Assembly: GCA_016720825.1 (NCBI GenBank)
Contig: JADKJV010000005.1
Location: forward strand, 157,385-221,384
Source of the DNA: Chitinophagaceae bacterium
Lineage (GTDB): Bacteria; Bacteroidota; Bacteroidia; Chitinophagales; Chitinophagaceae
Direction of reading: 5' to 3'
DNA length: 64,000 bases
Shown in pieces: positions 1 to 9,647 of this stretch. The notes beneath the pieces were generated by a model. It searched no databases, was not told the DNA's origin, and saw nothing but the letters and a program-made list of their open reading frames with translations. The stretch's first letter is position 1. Each line of letters starts with the position of its first letter. The translations under genes and the position numbers were made by a program.

Positions 1-2924
1 CGGGGCCATCAGTAAATGTTGCGGTCAAACCTGTAGAACAGTTATCAGTCACTGATGCTGTTCCAAAAGCAGCTGTGATTGCAGCAGCAGTAGGATTACA
101 GCCCACTGGCGTTGAAGGAGTAACTGTAATTACAGGGGCTTGTGTATCTCTCGTAAATGTGATTGTCTGAGTAGTTGTACCAATATTGCCACAAGCGTCT
201 GTAACAGTCCATGTTCTTGTAACTGAGAAAGAACATCCAGAGCCAACCTCGGGACCATCAGTGAATGTTGCTGAAAGGCCGGTTGAACAGTTATCAGTTA
301 CACTCGCAGTTCCAAAAGCAGCTGTAATTGCTGCAGCAGTAGGATTACAGCCAACAGGTGTTGAAGGAGTAACTGTAATTACCGGAGCTTGTGTATCTCT
401 CGTAAATGTGATTGTTTGAGAAGCAGTTCCAACATTACCACAGGCATCAGTCACAGTCCATGTCCTTGTCAATGAGAAAGTGCAGCCAGAACCAACTTCG
501 GAACCATCAGTAAATGTTGCAGTGAGTCCTGTTGAACAGTTATCAGTTACACTCGCAGTACCAAAAGCAGCAGTTATCGCAGCAGCCGTAGGATTACAGC
601 CAACAGGCGATGAAGGAGTAACTGTAATTACCGGAGCTTGTGTATCTCTTGTAAATGTGATTGTTTGAGAAGCTGTCCCAATATTGCCGCAGGCATCGGT
701 AACAGTCCAGGTTCTTGTTAATGAGAACGAACATCCTGATCCAACTTCTGGACCATCGGTAAATGTAGCAGTGAGTCCTGTTGAACAGTTATCAGTTACA
801 CTCGCAGTTCCAAAAGCAGCTGTGATTGCAGCAGCTGTAGGATTACATCCAACAGGTGACGAAGGAGTAACTGTAATTACAGAAGCTTGTGTATCTCTCG
901 TAAATGTGATTGTCTGAGTAGTTGTACCAATATTGCCACAAGCGTCTGTAACAGTCCATGTTCTTGTAACTGAGAAAGAACATCCAGAACCAACTTCCGG
1001 ACCATCGGTAAATGTAGCAGTAAGGCCGGTTGAACAGTTATCAGTTACACTCGCTGTTCCAAAAGCAGCTGTGATTGCAGCAGCAGTGGGGTTACATCCA
1101 ACAGGCGATGAAGCGGTAACTGTAATAACTGGAGCCTGGGTATCCCTTGTAAATGTTATAGTTTGAGTAGCAGTACCAATATTACCGCAGGCATCAGTAA
1201 TAGTCCAGGTTCTTGACAATGAGAAAGAACAGCCAGAGCCAACCTCGGGACCATCTGTAAATGTTGCTGTCAAACCAGTTGAACAGTTATCAGTAACACT
1301 CGCAGTACCAAAAGCAGCAGTGATCGCAGCAGCCGTGGGATTACAGCCAACAGGCGTTGAAGGTGTAACTGTAATTACCGGGGCTTGTGTATCCCTTGTA
1401 AATGTGATTGTCTGAGTATTTGTACCAATATTACCACAGGCGTCTGTAACAGTCCATGTTCTTGTTACAGAGAAAGAACAGCCAGAACCAACTTCCGGAC
1501 CATCGGTAAATGATGCTGTGAGACCAGTAGAACAGTTGTCGGTCACTGAAGCAGTTCCAAAAGCAGCAGTGATTGCAGCAGCAGCAGGATTACACCCAAC
1601 AGGCGTTGAAGGAGTAACTGTAATTACTGGAACTTGTGTATCCCTTGTAAATGTGATTGTCTGAGTATTTGTACCAATATTGCCACAACCGTCTGTAACA
1701 GTCCAGGTCCTGGTTAATGAGAAAGAACAGCCAGAACCAACTTCTGGACCATCAGTGAAAGTGGCAGTGAGTCCTGTTGAACAGTTATCAGTTACACTCG
1801 CTGTACCAAACGCAGCTGTGATTGCAGCAGCAGTGGGATTACATCCAACAGGCGATGATGGAGTAACCGTGATTACAGGAACCTGAGTATCTCTTGTAAA
1901 TGTTACAGTTTGAGTAGTTGTACCAATATTACCGCAGGCATCAGTAACAGTCCATGTCCTTGTAACCGAGAAAGAACATCCAGAACCAACCTCGGGACCA
2001 TCTGTAAATGTTGCGATGAGTCCTGTTGAACAGTTATCAGTAACACTCGCCGTTCCAAACGCAGCTGTAATCGCTGCAGCAGTAGGATTACAGCCAACAG
2101 GCGTTGAAGGTGTAACTGTAATTACCGGGGCTTGTGTATCTCTTGTAAATGTGATTGTCTGGGTAGCTGTACCAATATTACCGCAGGCGTCAGTTACCGT
2201 CCATGTCCTGGTTACAGAGAACGAACAGCCAGAACCAACTTCGGAACCATCAGTGAAAGTGGCAGTGAGTCCTGTAGAACAGTAATCAGTTACAGATGCC
2301 GTACCAAAGGCAGCAGTAATTGCAGCAGCGGTAGGATTACATCCAACTGGTGACGAAGGACTAACCGTTATTACAGGAGCCTGGGTATCTCTTGTAAATG
2401 TTACAGTTTGAGTAGCAGTACCAATATTACCGCAGGCATCAGTAACAGTCCATGTCCTTGTAACCGAGAAAGAACATCCAGAACCAACCTCGGGACCATC
2501 TGTAAATGTTGCGATGAGTCCTGTTGAACAGTTATCAGTAACACTCGCAGTTCCAAAAGCAGCAGTGATCGCAGCAGCTGTAGGATTACAGCCAACAGGT
2601 GTTGAAGGTGTAACTGTAATTACCGGGGCTTGTGTATCTCTTGTAAATGTGATTGTCTGAGTAGTTGTACCAATGTTGCCACAGGCGTCTGTAACAGTCC
2701 AGGTCCTTGTAACCGAGAAAGTACAGCCAGAACCAACTTCCGGACCATCGGTAAATGTTGCTGTCAAACCAGTTGAACAGTTATCAGTTACACTCGCAGT
2801 TCCAAATGCAGCTGTAATCGCAGCAGCAGTAGGATTACACCCAACAGGCGTTGAAGCGCTTACTGTAATAACGGGAACCTGTGTATCCCTGGTGAAATTA
2901 AGCGTGCGTGTTGCCGTAGTGAAA
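1..2924 (-). repeat. Tandem 249-bp (83-residue) HYR-like repeats
   Basis: Near-identical coding units recur with an exact 249-bp period; equivalent points lie at 186, 435, 684, 933, 1182, 1431, 1680, 1929, 2178, 2427 and 2676. That gives eleven full copies plus a partial one at the left edge. A diverged copy follows at about 2925-3170. Each unit encodes two Cys residues in the TDNCS and SGCSFSV context plus one in TDACGN. The DNA identity between copies is much higher than expected for old repeats, suggesting recent expansion or ongoing homogenisation. Copy number in the assembly may be collapsed. Confidence 0.92.
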
Positions 2925-5900
2925 TTCCCGCAAATGTCCGTTGATGTCCATGTCCTGGTAATTGAATACGAACAACCACTTCCTGTTTCTGCAGATGTGG
3001 TAAATGTGGTTGTAATCGAACCCGTACAATTATCCGTTACTGTTGGTGTACCAAATGCTGTATTCAACTGGGCTGTTGTAGGATTACACGGCACCGTACC
3101 TGCCGCCGGCAATGTGATCACAGGCGCAATGAGGTCTTTTTTATAAAAAATAGTCAAAGGAGTTGGACCAACTGTATTGCCACAACCATCCGTTACAGTC
3201 CAGCTCCTTCTTACAAAATAAATACAATTCCCAACAAACGTTTCCCCAACATCCGTAGTTGTAATAGTTAAACCTGACGGGCAGTTATCCGAAATAACCG
3301 TTGTCGCAAATATCGCTTCAAGCGTAGCTGCAGTTGGATTACATAACCCGGCAGGCGATGTACCTATAGTGATTGTCGGCGAAATAATATCCGTAACAGT
3401 ATATGTCTGGTTACAGGTACTGCTGCAATTCTGCGCGTTAGTAATAGTAACAAATAATGTATATGACCCGCAACCGGCTTTCACTTTTACAGTTTGCCCA
3501 TTCGACGCACCAACAATTGTACCTGCCCCGGTTATTGTCCAGTTATAAATCGTCATAGAAGCTGGTGCAGAATAGGTATTTGTATCGCCCGGACAAGTGC
3601 TGGTTGTACCAGAAATAGAACAAACAGGCAAGGCATTCACGAAAACCGCGGGTGTAGTAGCTGCACAATTCGGTGCCGTACTGCTCGTAAAAGTAAAAGT
3701 AGCAACACCAACACTTACACCGGTTACAAGACCTGTTGCTGAAACAGTGGCAAATCCGGGGTTACTGCTCACCCAGGTACCTCCCGAATTGGGCGTTAAC
3801 TGGGTAGTACCACCAATACAAATAGATGAAGCACCAATAATACCGACAGCAGGCTTTGGTGTAATCGTAACCGCTGCCGTAGTAGCTGAACAGTTAGGTG
3901 CAGTACCACTGGTAAATGTAAACGTTACAGATCCGCCCAACACACCAGTAACCACACCGCCATTTGTAACTGTAGCAACTGCAGGATTACTGCTCACCCA
4001 GGTACCACCTGTTGTGGGCGATAATGTTGTAGTAGATCCCACACAAATATTTGTAGCCCCCGTAATACCAACAACCGGCGCGGCACTCACCGTAACCGCA
4101 GCAGTAGTGGCAGAACAGTTAGGTGCCGTACTGCTGGTAAATGTAAAAGTAGCTGTGCCTGCAGAAATACCAGTTACCAAACCGGCATTGTTAACCGTGG
4201 CAACTGCCGGATTACTGCTCACCCATGTTCCGCCGGAACCAGGTGTTACTGTAGTTGTGGATCCCACACATACAGTGGCACTGGTAAGATTCACAGCTGG
4301 AAGGGCCGTTACTGTTACCGCTAAAGTTGTTGCCGTACTGGTACCGCAACTGTATGTAGCCGTAACAGAAATATTCCCGTTCTGGCCGGCACCACCGCCA
4401 GTTACATTAATTGAAACCGTACCCTGTCCCGATACAATAGTCCATCCTGCAGGAACAGCCCAGGTATAACTGGTTGCACCCGGCATGGCTGTAATACTGT
4501 AAACAAGACCTGTTGCGCCAACACAAATATCAGCCTGCCCCGAAATGGCTCCGGGCGGAGTAGCGGTGTTCACCACAATAGCTGTTACAGCCGTACGCGG
4601 ACTTTCACATCCGGAAGTAGTACAGGAAACATAATACGTTGTAGTAGCAGAAATAGAAGGTGTGGTAAAATTGGCACCGGTTCCAAGGAATGAACCTGCG
4701 AATAATGTACTGTACCAGTTCAGCGTTCCTCCGGCACAACCGGAAGCAGATAACGCAACGGTACCTGTTCCGCATCTTACACCACCCACACCCGTTGGGG
4801 CTGTGTTCGGCGCTCCTGTTACAATCAGGTCTACAATATCGCTATATGAACTGCAACCATTTGAGGTAACGCGGAGACGAAAATAATAATGGCCCGGAAC
4901 GGCAGAAAATGAACCAACATAAAACTGGACACCTGCATAGGGATCAACAGTCCATGGACCAGCCGCACTTACATCTGAATACTCCCACTGATAAGTGGGC
5001 GATGTACAGTTATTACAACTCCAGATATCAATATCATCCTGCCCGCCACCACCGATATTACCACAAACAGTAATGGTTTGTGTGTTTTGGTCAGACCCCT
5101 GGTCAAAAGAAATATTCACTGAAGGCTGGACCGCTAATGATGTAGTAGTGCTTGAAGTTGCAGTACATCCATTTGCATCGGTAACTGTCAGAATATAAGC
5201 CCCCGCATTAACAGCAGCGAAATTGGTGACTGAAGGATTTTGTGAAGTTGAAGTAAAGGCATTCGGCCCGGTCCAGCTGTAAGTATAAGGTGCAAGACCT
5301 CCTGATGCGGCTCCTGTTAAATTTAAAGTGGAACCAGAACATACAGGACTGTTTGAAGATGGAATAGAAGTAAGAGCACTTAAACATGTTTTTTGACTCG
5401 GATTGGCTAAACCAGCCGACAAGGTATTTGTAGTTACATAGTTACCGGCAGCATTCAAATACATTCCCCTGAAATTCCCCCCACCTGAAGAAGCATAAGG
5501 CCCTATTGTTGGTGCAACTGATCCCGGATTGGGTATATTACTAAAGCCCTGAGTGTTACCAGAAGCATTACAAGTAGTATAAGCGCTAAGCGGATATGAC
5601 CCTGTATTATTCCCACTTCCATAAGCTGCTCTTGAAATAACTGTTCCAGCACTATTCAACAAAGAAACCTGGCCGCCCTGATCTGGTAATAATCCTGCTG
5701 ACACGTTTTGTAAAATGTAGACTGCATTATTTGTAATGGCCACTGTACCTAGATTCAAAACTGGTGTTCCTGTGCCATTGTAAGAAGACATTGCACCACC
5801 ATTAGTATAACCGGTTCCACCTGTCGTTCCACCTGCACCAGCGACTCCTCCAATAATTAGATACCCACAAGCGGCAATTGAAGTACCATTTGGAATCTTA

Positions 5901-6244
5901 ACGGTCCACCCTGTCGCATTTGATGCTGTTGTGCTGCTGAATACGAGTGTATAACAACTCAGACTTACAGAACAGTTACCGGGATTAAACAATTCAATAA
6001 ATTCTCCCCCTGTTCCATTATTTGACGTTGGCGCTATCCCTAACTCATTAATCACAACTTGTGACTTTCCACCCAAAGCAAATACTACTGAAAAAATAAT
6101 TGGAAGTATAACCCTTCTGAATACAGCCGGGAATTTATATGCTGGCTTTGCGCAAGAGTTTCGAATCTCGTTTGCACACGGGGGTAGTATAAGGTTAGTA
6201 TGGCTTGCTCTGCTTTTCACTGAGTAATCTCCTCTCTGTTTCAT
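1..6244 (-). CDS. Giant secreted repeat protein with lamin-tail domain (3' end outside window)
   Basis: An uninterrupted minus-strand reading frame of more than 2080 codons runs from ATG at 6244 off the left edge. After a long N-terminus a hydrophobic stretch (about residues 44-58, ending GGKSQ) looks like a signal peptide. A lamin-tail-like domain follows (about 62-190, starting VVINELG, with GGEFIELFNPGNC). Then come PKD/Ig-like and SprB-like segments, three 75-residue Ig-like (BID_2-type) repeats (about 640-880), and from about residue 950 to the edge many 83-residue HYR-like repeats carrying RDTQAPVITVTP, SVTDNCSTGLSATF and RTWTVTDACGN. Proteins of this build in Bacteroidota are usually T9SS-exported surface adhesins. 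The C-terminal sorting domain would lie outside the window, so T9SS export is inferred. Frame was checked at 418, 4003 and 5257 and is constant. Confidence 0.9.
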   Translation of the reverse strand, partial: MKQRGDYSVKSRASHTNLILPPCANEIRNSCAKPAYKFPAVFRRVILPIIFSVVFALGGKSQVVINELGIAPTSNNGTGGEFIELFNPGNCSVSLSCYTLVFSSTTASNATGWTVKIPNGTSIAACGYLIIGGVAGAGGTTGGTGYTNGGAMSSYNGTGTPVLNLGTVAITNNAVYILQNVSAGLLPDQGGQVSLLNSAGTVISRAAYGSGNNTGSYPLSAYTTCNASGNTQGFSNIPNPGSVAPTIGPYASSGGGNFRGMYLNAAGNYVTTNTLSAGLANPSQKTCLSALTSIPSSNSPVCSGSTLNLTGAASGGLAPYTYSWTGPNAFTSTSQNPSVTNFAAVNAGAYILTVTDANGCTATSSTTTSLAVQPSVNISFDQGSDQNTQTITVCGNIGGGGQDDIDIWSCNNCTSPTYQWEYSDVSAAGPWTVDPYAGVQFYVGSFSAVPGHYYFRLRVTSNGCSSYSDIVDLIVTGAPNTAPTGVGGVRCGTGTVALSASGCAGGTLNWYSTLFAGSFLGTGANFTTPSISATTTYYVSCTTSGCESPRTAVTAIVVNTATPPGAISGQADICVGATGLVYSITAMPGATSYTWAVPAGWTIVSGQGTVSINVTGGGAGQNGNISVTATYSCGTSTATTLAVTVTALPAVNLTSATVCVGSTTTVTPGSGGTWVSSNPAVATVNNAGLVTGISAGTATFTFTSSTAPNCSATTAAVTVSAAPVVGITGATNICVGSTTTLSPTTGGTWVSSNPAVATVTNGGVVTGVLGGSVTFTFTSGTAPNCSATTAAVTITPKPAVGIIGASSICIGGTTQLTPNSGGTWVSSNPGFATVSATGLVTGVSVGVATFTFTSSTAPNCAATTPAVFVNALPVCSISGTTSTCPGDTNTYSAPASMTIYNWTITGAGTIVGASNGQTVKVKAGCGSYTLFVTITNAQNCSSTCNQTYTVTDIISPTITIGTSPAGLCNPTAATLEAIFATTVISDNCPSGLTITTTDVGETFVGNCIYFVRRSWTVTDGCGNTVGPTPLTIFYKKDLIAPVITLPAAGTVPCNPTTAQLNTAFGTPTVTDNCTGSITTTFTTSAETGSGCSYSITRTWTSTDICGNFTTATRTLNFTRDTQVPVITVSASTPVGCNPTAAAITAAFGTASVTDNCSTGLTATFTDGPEVGSGCTFSVTRTWTVTDACGNIGTTTQTITFTRDTQAPVITVTPSTPVGCNPTAAAITAAFGTASVTDNCSTGLIATFTDGPEVGSGCSFSVTRTWTVTDACGNIGTATQTVTFTRDTQAPVITVSPSSPVGCNPTAAAITAAFGTASVTDYCSTGLTATFTDGSEVGSGCSFSVTRTWTVTDACGNIGTATQTITFTRDTQAPVITVTPSTPVGCNPTAAAITAAFGTASVTDNCSTGLIATFTDGPEVGSGCSFSVTRTWTVTDACGNIGTTTQTVTFTRDTQVPVITVTPSSPVGCNPTAAAITAAFGTASVTDNCSTGLTATFTDGPEVGSGCSFSLTRTWTVTDGCGNIGTNTQTITFTRDTQVPVITVTPSTPVGCNPAAAAITAAFGTASVTDNCSTGLTASFTDGPEVGSGCSFSVTRTWTVTDACGNIGTNTQTITFTRDTQAPVITVTPSTPVGCNPTAAAITAAFGTASVTDNCSTGLTATFTDGPEVGSGCSFSLSRTWTITDACGNIGTATQTITFTRDTQAPVITVTASSPVGCNPTAAAITAAFGTASVTDNCSTGLTATFTDGPEVGSGCSFSVTRTWTVTDACGNIGTTTQTITFTRDTQASVITVTPSSPVGCNPTAAAITAAFGTASVTDNCSTGLTATFTDGPEVGSGCSFSLTRTWTVTDACGNIGTASQTITFTRDTQAPVITVTPSSPVGCNPTAAAITAAFGTASVTDNCSTGLTATFTDGSEVGSGCTFSLTRTWTVTDACGNVGTASQTITFTRDTQAPVITVTPSTPVGCNPTAAAITAAFGTASVTDNCSTGLSATFTDGPEVGSGCSFSVTRTWTVTDACGNIGTTTQTITFTRDTQAPVITVTPSTPVGCNPTAAAITAAFGTASVTDNCSTGLTATFTDGP
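3600..4330 (-). repeat. Three 225-bp (75-residue) Ig-like repeats
   Basis: Inside the giant gene, the motif GGTWVSSNPAVATV recurs with a 225-bp period (equivalent points 3765, 3990, 4215). The units match the Bacteroidota BID_2/Ig-like surface repeat style (CVGSTTTLSP ... GLVTG ... FTFTS). They are more diverged from each other than the 83-residue repeats. Confidence 0.8.
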
Positions 6245-6809
6245 AAAGTACATAGGTCTCCGGCAATAGAATGTTCTACGGAATTATTTACCGGTTCATC
6301 AAAAAAATTGGATAAACATCAAAGCAAAACCTAAGCGGTCTTATAAAAGGATAAAGAGAGAGGCTTCCAGGGATAAACTTTAAACTGAGACAAGAATATA
6401 CTTGAAGAATCTACTGGCTTCAGCGGGTACAATACCCTGACTGAATAACCGATATGATTATTCGTTGGCTTGTTTCTCTTAGTGGCTTAAAACAGGTTGG
6501 AAAATTGGCAGGTTGCTGCCGGTGGATTTTCAGGTACTGTAAAAATAATATTTCAGAACGGATTTCCTACCCTTTCATTGATTAATTTTTTAATTCTTTA
6601 CTTCGATTAACAACCTAAATATCAAAATATTAAACAAATATCCAAATCAGTCATGGAGGGTGTTTTCACCTGTTTTTTTGCTTTTTTTCCCGGGCTTGTT
6701 TTCCGCCTGAAACCTGTTTAAAAACATATCGAAAGTGATTTATTTATAATGCCTAAATTTTTAATCTCCAGTGGACTGTGTTTTCCGGATTCTAAGTGAT
6801 GTCTTTAAT
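6245..6809. other. Long noncoding leader upstream of the giant surface gene
   Basis: About 565 bp with no convincing coding frame. It is A+T-rich near 6540-6640 and 6720-6770. It presumably carries the promoter and 5' leader of the minus-strand giant gene, but I could not pick a convincing -33/-7 pair. Confidence 0.4.
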
Positions 6810-6841
6810 AAAAAAGGGGCTGTCAAGCTGACAACCCCTTT
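6810..6841 (-). terminator. Rho-independent terminator of the T9SS protein gene
   Basis: Perfect-to-near-perfect hairpin at 6816-6838 (GGGG-TGTCA arms, AGC loop) followed on the minus strand by a run of T (A-run at 6810-6815 on the plus strand). It lies about 50 bp past the stop codon of the gene at 6887-8281. Confidence 0.8.
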
Positions 6842-6886
6842 GCGCTAAATTATAATGAAAGGCTAAGGATTAAACAAAATTTGAAA

Positions 6887-8281
6887 TCACTGTCTGATAA
6901 ACGTCTTGCTTTGAATCGAACCATCAGAACCCGTGAACTGGAGCATATAAACGCCTTTTTGCAGCGACTGAACAGACAATCCCTGCTCACCGGGTATAAT
7001 TTGCTTTTTCAGCATCAGCCGGCCCGACATATCCATGATTTTTACCTGGCCACCGGCACCCGCTGACTGGATATGCAGTACATCTGCCGTTGGATTCGGC
7101 CAAACAGATATCCCACCCTGGCGGGATTTCACGTCCACCATTTTTATAGAAGAATACAACACCTGCGAAGTCTGGTCTTTCATGCGGATCCGGTAATGAT
7201 TGGCGCCGGCTACAGGCGACTGGTGTACGTAACGGTACTGACGAATACCACTCCCGTTACCAGAACCACTTACAGTTGACAATGTTTGCCAATTGTTTCC
7301 ATCCTGGCTGTATTCAACATAATAAACAGTATAAGATTCTTCTGCCACCGACCAGTTCAGATCCACTTTTCCATTTTCCTGCAAAGCTGCATCAAAACCA
7401 ACCCAGCTAACCGGCAATACACCCAACGGAAAGGCACAGGATGTAAGGTCATTGCCCACACCCGCTACAGAAAAATTCCCGAGGAAAGTAGTACTGAAGT
7501 TGTTTTCCAACCGGTACAGTTTATTATCACCCAATGTTCCCAGGAAAATCTGGCCCTGCGGATTGAATGCAATACCGGCAATGCTGTTTCCGGTTGGCGT
7601 ATTGGTGTTCGGGTCAATCAACCTTGTAACCGTAACAGATGCCTGTGCCGTAGTAGGCATCGGACTGGGCAATTTATATAACGCATACTTGCTGGTGCTC
7701 GATGTTACAATCCAGAGATTGCCATTTCCGTCAAAGGCAATATCACCGGCAGACTGGTTCTGGATCACATTAGTTACATTATTCCCAAACTGGTCTTTAA
7801 AACTGGAAGTAATAAAAGTCCAGTGTATTTGTAATGATATTATAAAGTTCAGGTTACCAGACACATCAATCGTATAATATGCTTTCCCATTGGCTGTAAC
7901 ACAACCAGTATGCACTGTGTTGCTACAAGTACTGGTTGCCAGGATAGACACTGAATTAGTTCCCGGATCAAAAGAAACAAACTCCTGCGGGGAACTGCTC
8001 ACATCACGTTTGAAATAATAAAACTTTCCATTGGTGGCATTATAACCAAGCCCATTGGAACTGTTTGCAGAATTGCCGGAATAAGAACTCGACTTTACCG
8101 TTGTGCCTACTGAGGCATTACTAACAATAATCGAATAAATAGCACCGTTATTTGTTAAACCATAAATAACCGCTGAAGGATCCTGGCAAAGCTGGCAATG
8201 AGCGGGACTGTCAAGAACCACCAGGCTCATCAGCATAATGCCAAACATGGGAGTGCGAAAAAAGGTAAAAACCGCTTTCAT
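6887..8281 (-). CDS. Secreted T9SS type A sorting-domain protein with DUF6923-like propeller
   Basis: 464 residues. An N-terminal signal peptide (about 1-30, ending AHCQ) is followed by a repetitive beta-propeller-like region (about 35-300) resembling DUF6923/NHL-type domains, with phrases such as GLGYNATNGKFYYF and GNGNLWIVTSSTSKYALYKL. A fibronectin-like stretch spans about 300-385. The C-terminus (about 392-464) has the classical T9SS type A sorting signal, starting SVWPNPTADVLHI and ending with KGVYMLQF. It should be exported across the outer membrane and anchored or released. A terminator follows directly, so it is probably monocistronic. Specific function unknown. Confidence 0.88.
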   Translation of the reverse strand: MKAVFTFFRTPMFGIMLMSLVVLDSPAHCQLCQDPSAVIYGLTNNGAIYSIIVSNASVGTTVKSSSYSGNSANSSNGLGYNATNGKFYYFKRDVSSSPQEFVSFDPGTNSVSILATSTCSNTVHTGCVTANGKAYYTIDVSGNLNFIISLQIHWTFITSSFKDQFGNNVTNVIQNQSAGDIAFDGNGNLWIVTSSTSKYALYKLPSPMPTTAQASVTVTRLIDPNTNTPTGNSIAGIAFNPQGQIFLGTLGDNKLYRLENNFSTTFLGNFSVAGVGNDLTSCAFPLGVLPVSWVGFDAALQENGKVDLNWSVAEESYTVYYVEYSQDGNNWQTLSTVSGSGNGSGIRQYRYVHQSPVAGANHYRIRMKDQTSQVLYSSIKMVDVKSRQGGISVWPNPTADVLHIQSAGAGGQVKIMDMSGRLMLKKQIIPGEQGLSVQSLQKGVYMLQFTGSDGSIQSKTFIRQ

Positions 8282-8714
8282 AAAGTAGGGATTTAGTGAT
8301 TGTTCAATGCGATACAGAAATCTGGCTTTTCCCGGATACTGGTGGATTATGTTCTGGAACCGGCATCGGAACAGGTAAACCTGCTGACACCTTTCTGTAT
8401 TTATCCGTTTGCTTTGAGGAATTTTGCGCAGGCAATTTTGCAGCCCGGCGGAAGTAAATTCATCATAAGGATCGGATTAAATACAGCGTAAATTTATAAG
8501 CGTTTATACTTACTTGCAATAGGGAAAATACCATTAGAATCTCAATGGAAGTTGACTTAAAGCACTACCCGTTGAAAACCAATATTCAACACTTCAAAAA
8601 AAAATTAAAAAAAAATTGACGAGTAAAAACACCCTCCTTTAGATGAATCGTAAATGCACGAAGAACCGGGAAACACAACCGGTTTCCATGAAAAAAATCA
8701 GTCCCTGAAATTGA
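8282..8714. other. Intergenic region between T9SS gene and thioredoxin operon
   Basis: About 430 bp without a supportable gene. It contains two poly-A tracts near 8597-8618 and a weak inverted repeat at about 8669-8690 (GGAAAC/GTTTCC) that could end the thioredoxin transcript. No T-run follows it, so I do not call a terminator. Confidence 0.35.
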
Positions 8715-9008
8715 TTAAATGAATTTTTGTACGGCCGAAACGATGGCTTGCTTAGGTAAAACCCCGCTCTGCCGCCAGACCTGTTTGCCTTCTTTGAAAA
8801 GGATAAGCGTGGGAACGCCCTGCACCTGGTATTCCGACGCAATCGCCGGATTCTGGTCTACATCTATTTTAATAATGGAAGCCGTATCACCCAGCGCTTC
8901 CTTGACTTCATGCAGTACAGGTGCCAGCATTTTACACGGACCGCACCAGGCGGCTGTAAAATCTACCAAAACCAGTTTGTTGAGTTGTATGATTTCAGGA
9001 AATGTCAT
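8715..9008 (-). CDS. Thioredoxin
   Basis: A 97-residue thioredoxin-fold protein with the WCGPCKM active site near residue 20 and the cis-Pro segment GVPTLILFKEG. It is a cytosolic dithiol/disulfide oxidoreductase, normally reduced by thioredoxin reductase. An upstream in-frame ATG at 9059 exists, but the extension (FSRKRRRPVKKQK) is not thioredoxin-like and lies inside the neighbouring gene. Start at 9008 gives the usual family length and a 14-bp overlap with the preceding gene, consistent with translational coupling. Last gene of a three-gene operon divergent from the CoA-disulfide reductase, suggesting a role in persulfide or thiol redox balance. Confidence 0.9.
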   Translation of the reverse strand: MTFPEIIQLNKLVLVDFTAAWCGPCKMLAPVLHEVKEALGDTASIIKIDVDQNPAIASEYQVQGVPTLILFKEGKQVWRQSGVLPKQAIVSAVQKFI

Positions 9009-9228
9009 GCTGGTCTTTTGTTTCTTTACCGGTCTTCTCCTCTTTCTTGAAAATACCAAGCAGTAAGGTACCCATCAGTGCACCATACAATGTACTGTTC
9101 ACGGGTTTGGATGTAATCCTGCAGGTACCCGAAGCACAACCTACCTGCTGCCAGTATAAATAACCGGCAACGGCACCGAGCAACGCTCCCAAAATATAAA
9201 GCCTGTTACTTTTTAACCACTTCTTCAT
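8995..9228 (-). CDS. DUF6132-like small membrane protein
   Basis: 77 residues with two membrane segments (about 9-27 and 47-61) and a short loop bearing two Cys (QQVGCASGTCRITS). This matches the DUF6132 family as I know it from Bacteroidota. The charged C-terminus (KKEEKTGKETK) should be cytosolic. It overlaps both neighbours by a few bases, so the three genes form a tight operon with thioredoxin. A link to sulfur or thiol chemistry is inferred from context and the paired Cys. Confidence 0.75.
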   Translation of the reverse strand: MKKWLKSNRLYILGALLGAVAGYLYWQQVGCASGTCRITSKPVNSTLYGALMGTLLLGIFKKEEKTGKETKDQHDIS

Positions 9229-9451
9229 AAACTACTTCCTGGTTTTTGCCTGCGTCTTTTTTTGCCATAGGAACAGCACATCCGTTCACACCGCAACAGC
9301 CATAATTAAATAAAGGCATGGATGCGAAAACCACACCAAACAGGCCAATCATCCAGTCGTGCGTGAAAATCCCCTGCACAATAACAGTCACCCCAAGAAT
9401 AAGCCTGAAGAACCGGAGGGCGTTCCAGTTGCTGAACAATTGTCTGAACAT
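9206..9451 (-). CDS. YgaP/DUF2892-like small membrane protein
   Basis: 81 residues; hydrophobic segments at about 14-30 and 33-47, then a Cys-rich motif NYGCCGVNGCAVP and a charged tail. The arrangement is like the transmembrane part of rhodanese-associated YgaP/DUF2892 proteins. First gene of the operon that ends with thioredoxin, transcribed away from the CoA-disulfide reductase-rhodanese gene. The three Cys could bind a metal or carry sulfane sulfur (inference). Confidence 0.65.
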   Translation of the reverse strand: MFRQLFSNWNALRFFRLILGVTVIVQGIFTHDWMIGLFGVVFASMPLFNYGCCGVNGCAVPMAKKDAGKNQEVVYEEVVKK

Positions 9452-9518
9452 ATTTAGTATTTAGAATGAACACCCAAATGTACCTGATCCCGGCCAGCTA
9501 CTTCTGTAACAATGGTCA

Positions 9519-9559
9519 CACACTCAATATTTAACAATGAACATCATATACTCAGTGTG
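9519..9559. promoter_or_regulatory. Imperfect inverted repeat in divergent promoter region
   Basis: Arms at 9519-9530 and 9548-9559 match 10 of 12 positions as inverted sequence (CACACTCAATAT versus the complement of ATACTCAGTGTG), 17 bp apart. It lies between the divergent membrane-protein operon and the CoA-disulfide reductase gene, next to the Crp/Fnr-type box. It could be an operator for a second regulator. Confidence 0.4.
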
Positions 9560-9562
9560 TTA

Positions 9563-9607
9563 AGTGACAAATATCACAATTCGGGCGCCGTGGCAGGTTT
9601 ACTTTTG
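9563..9607 (+). promoter_or_regulatory. Crp/Fnr-type box and -7 element of CoA-disulfide reductase gene
   Basis: AGTGACAAATATCACA at 9563-9578 is a palindrome (TGAC-N4-ATCA, also GTGA-N6-TCAC). A perfect TAnnTTTG -7 element (TACTTTTG) lies at 9600-9607. The box centre (9570.5) is 29.5 bp upstream of the TA, placing it near -43 relative to an expected start at about 9614, the position typical of class II activation by Crp/Fnr proteins. The same geometry recurs elsewhere in this window. Confidence 0.6.
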
Positions 9608-9647
9608 AACTGCTGAGGGACTAATCCCTGAGCAGAAATTACAAATC

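Noticed and set aside
186..5198. Series of plus-strand open frames with MPQASVTVQVLV-type repeats
   Set aside because: They are the antisense shadow of the minus-strand giant gene; the minus frame has signal peptide, lamin-tail and Ig/HYR domains and no stops over 6.2 kb.
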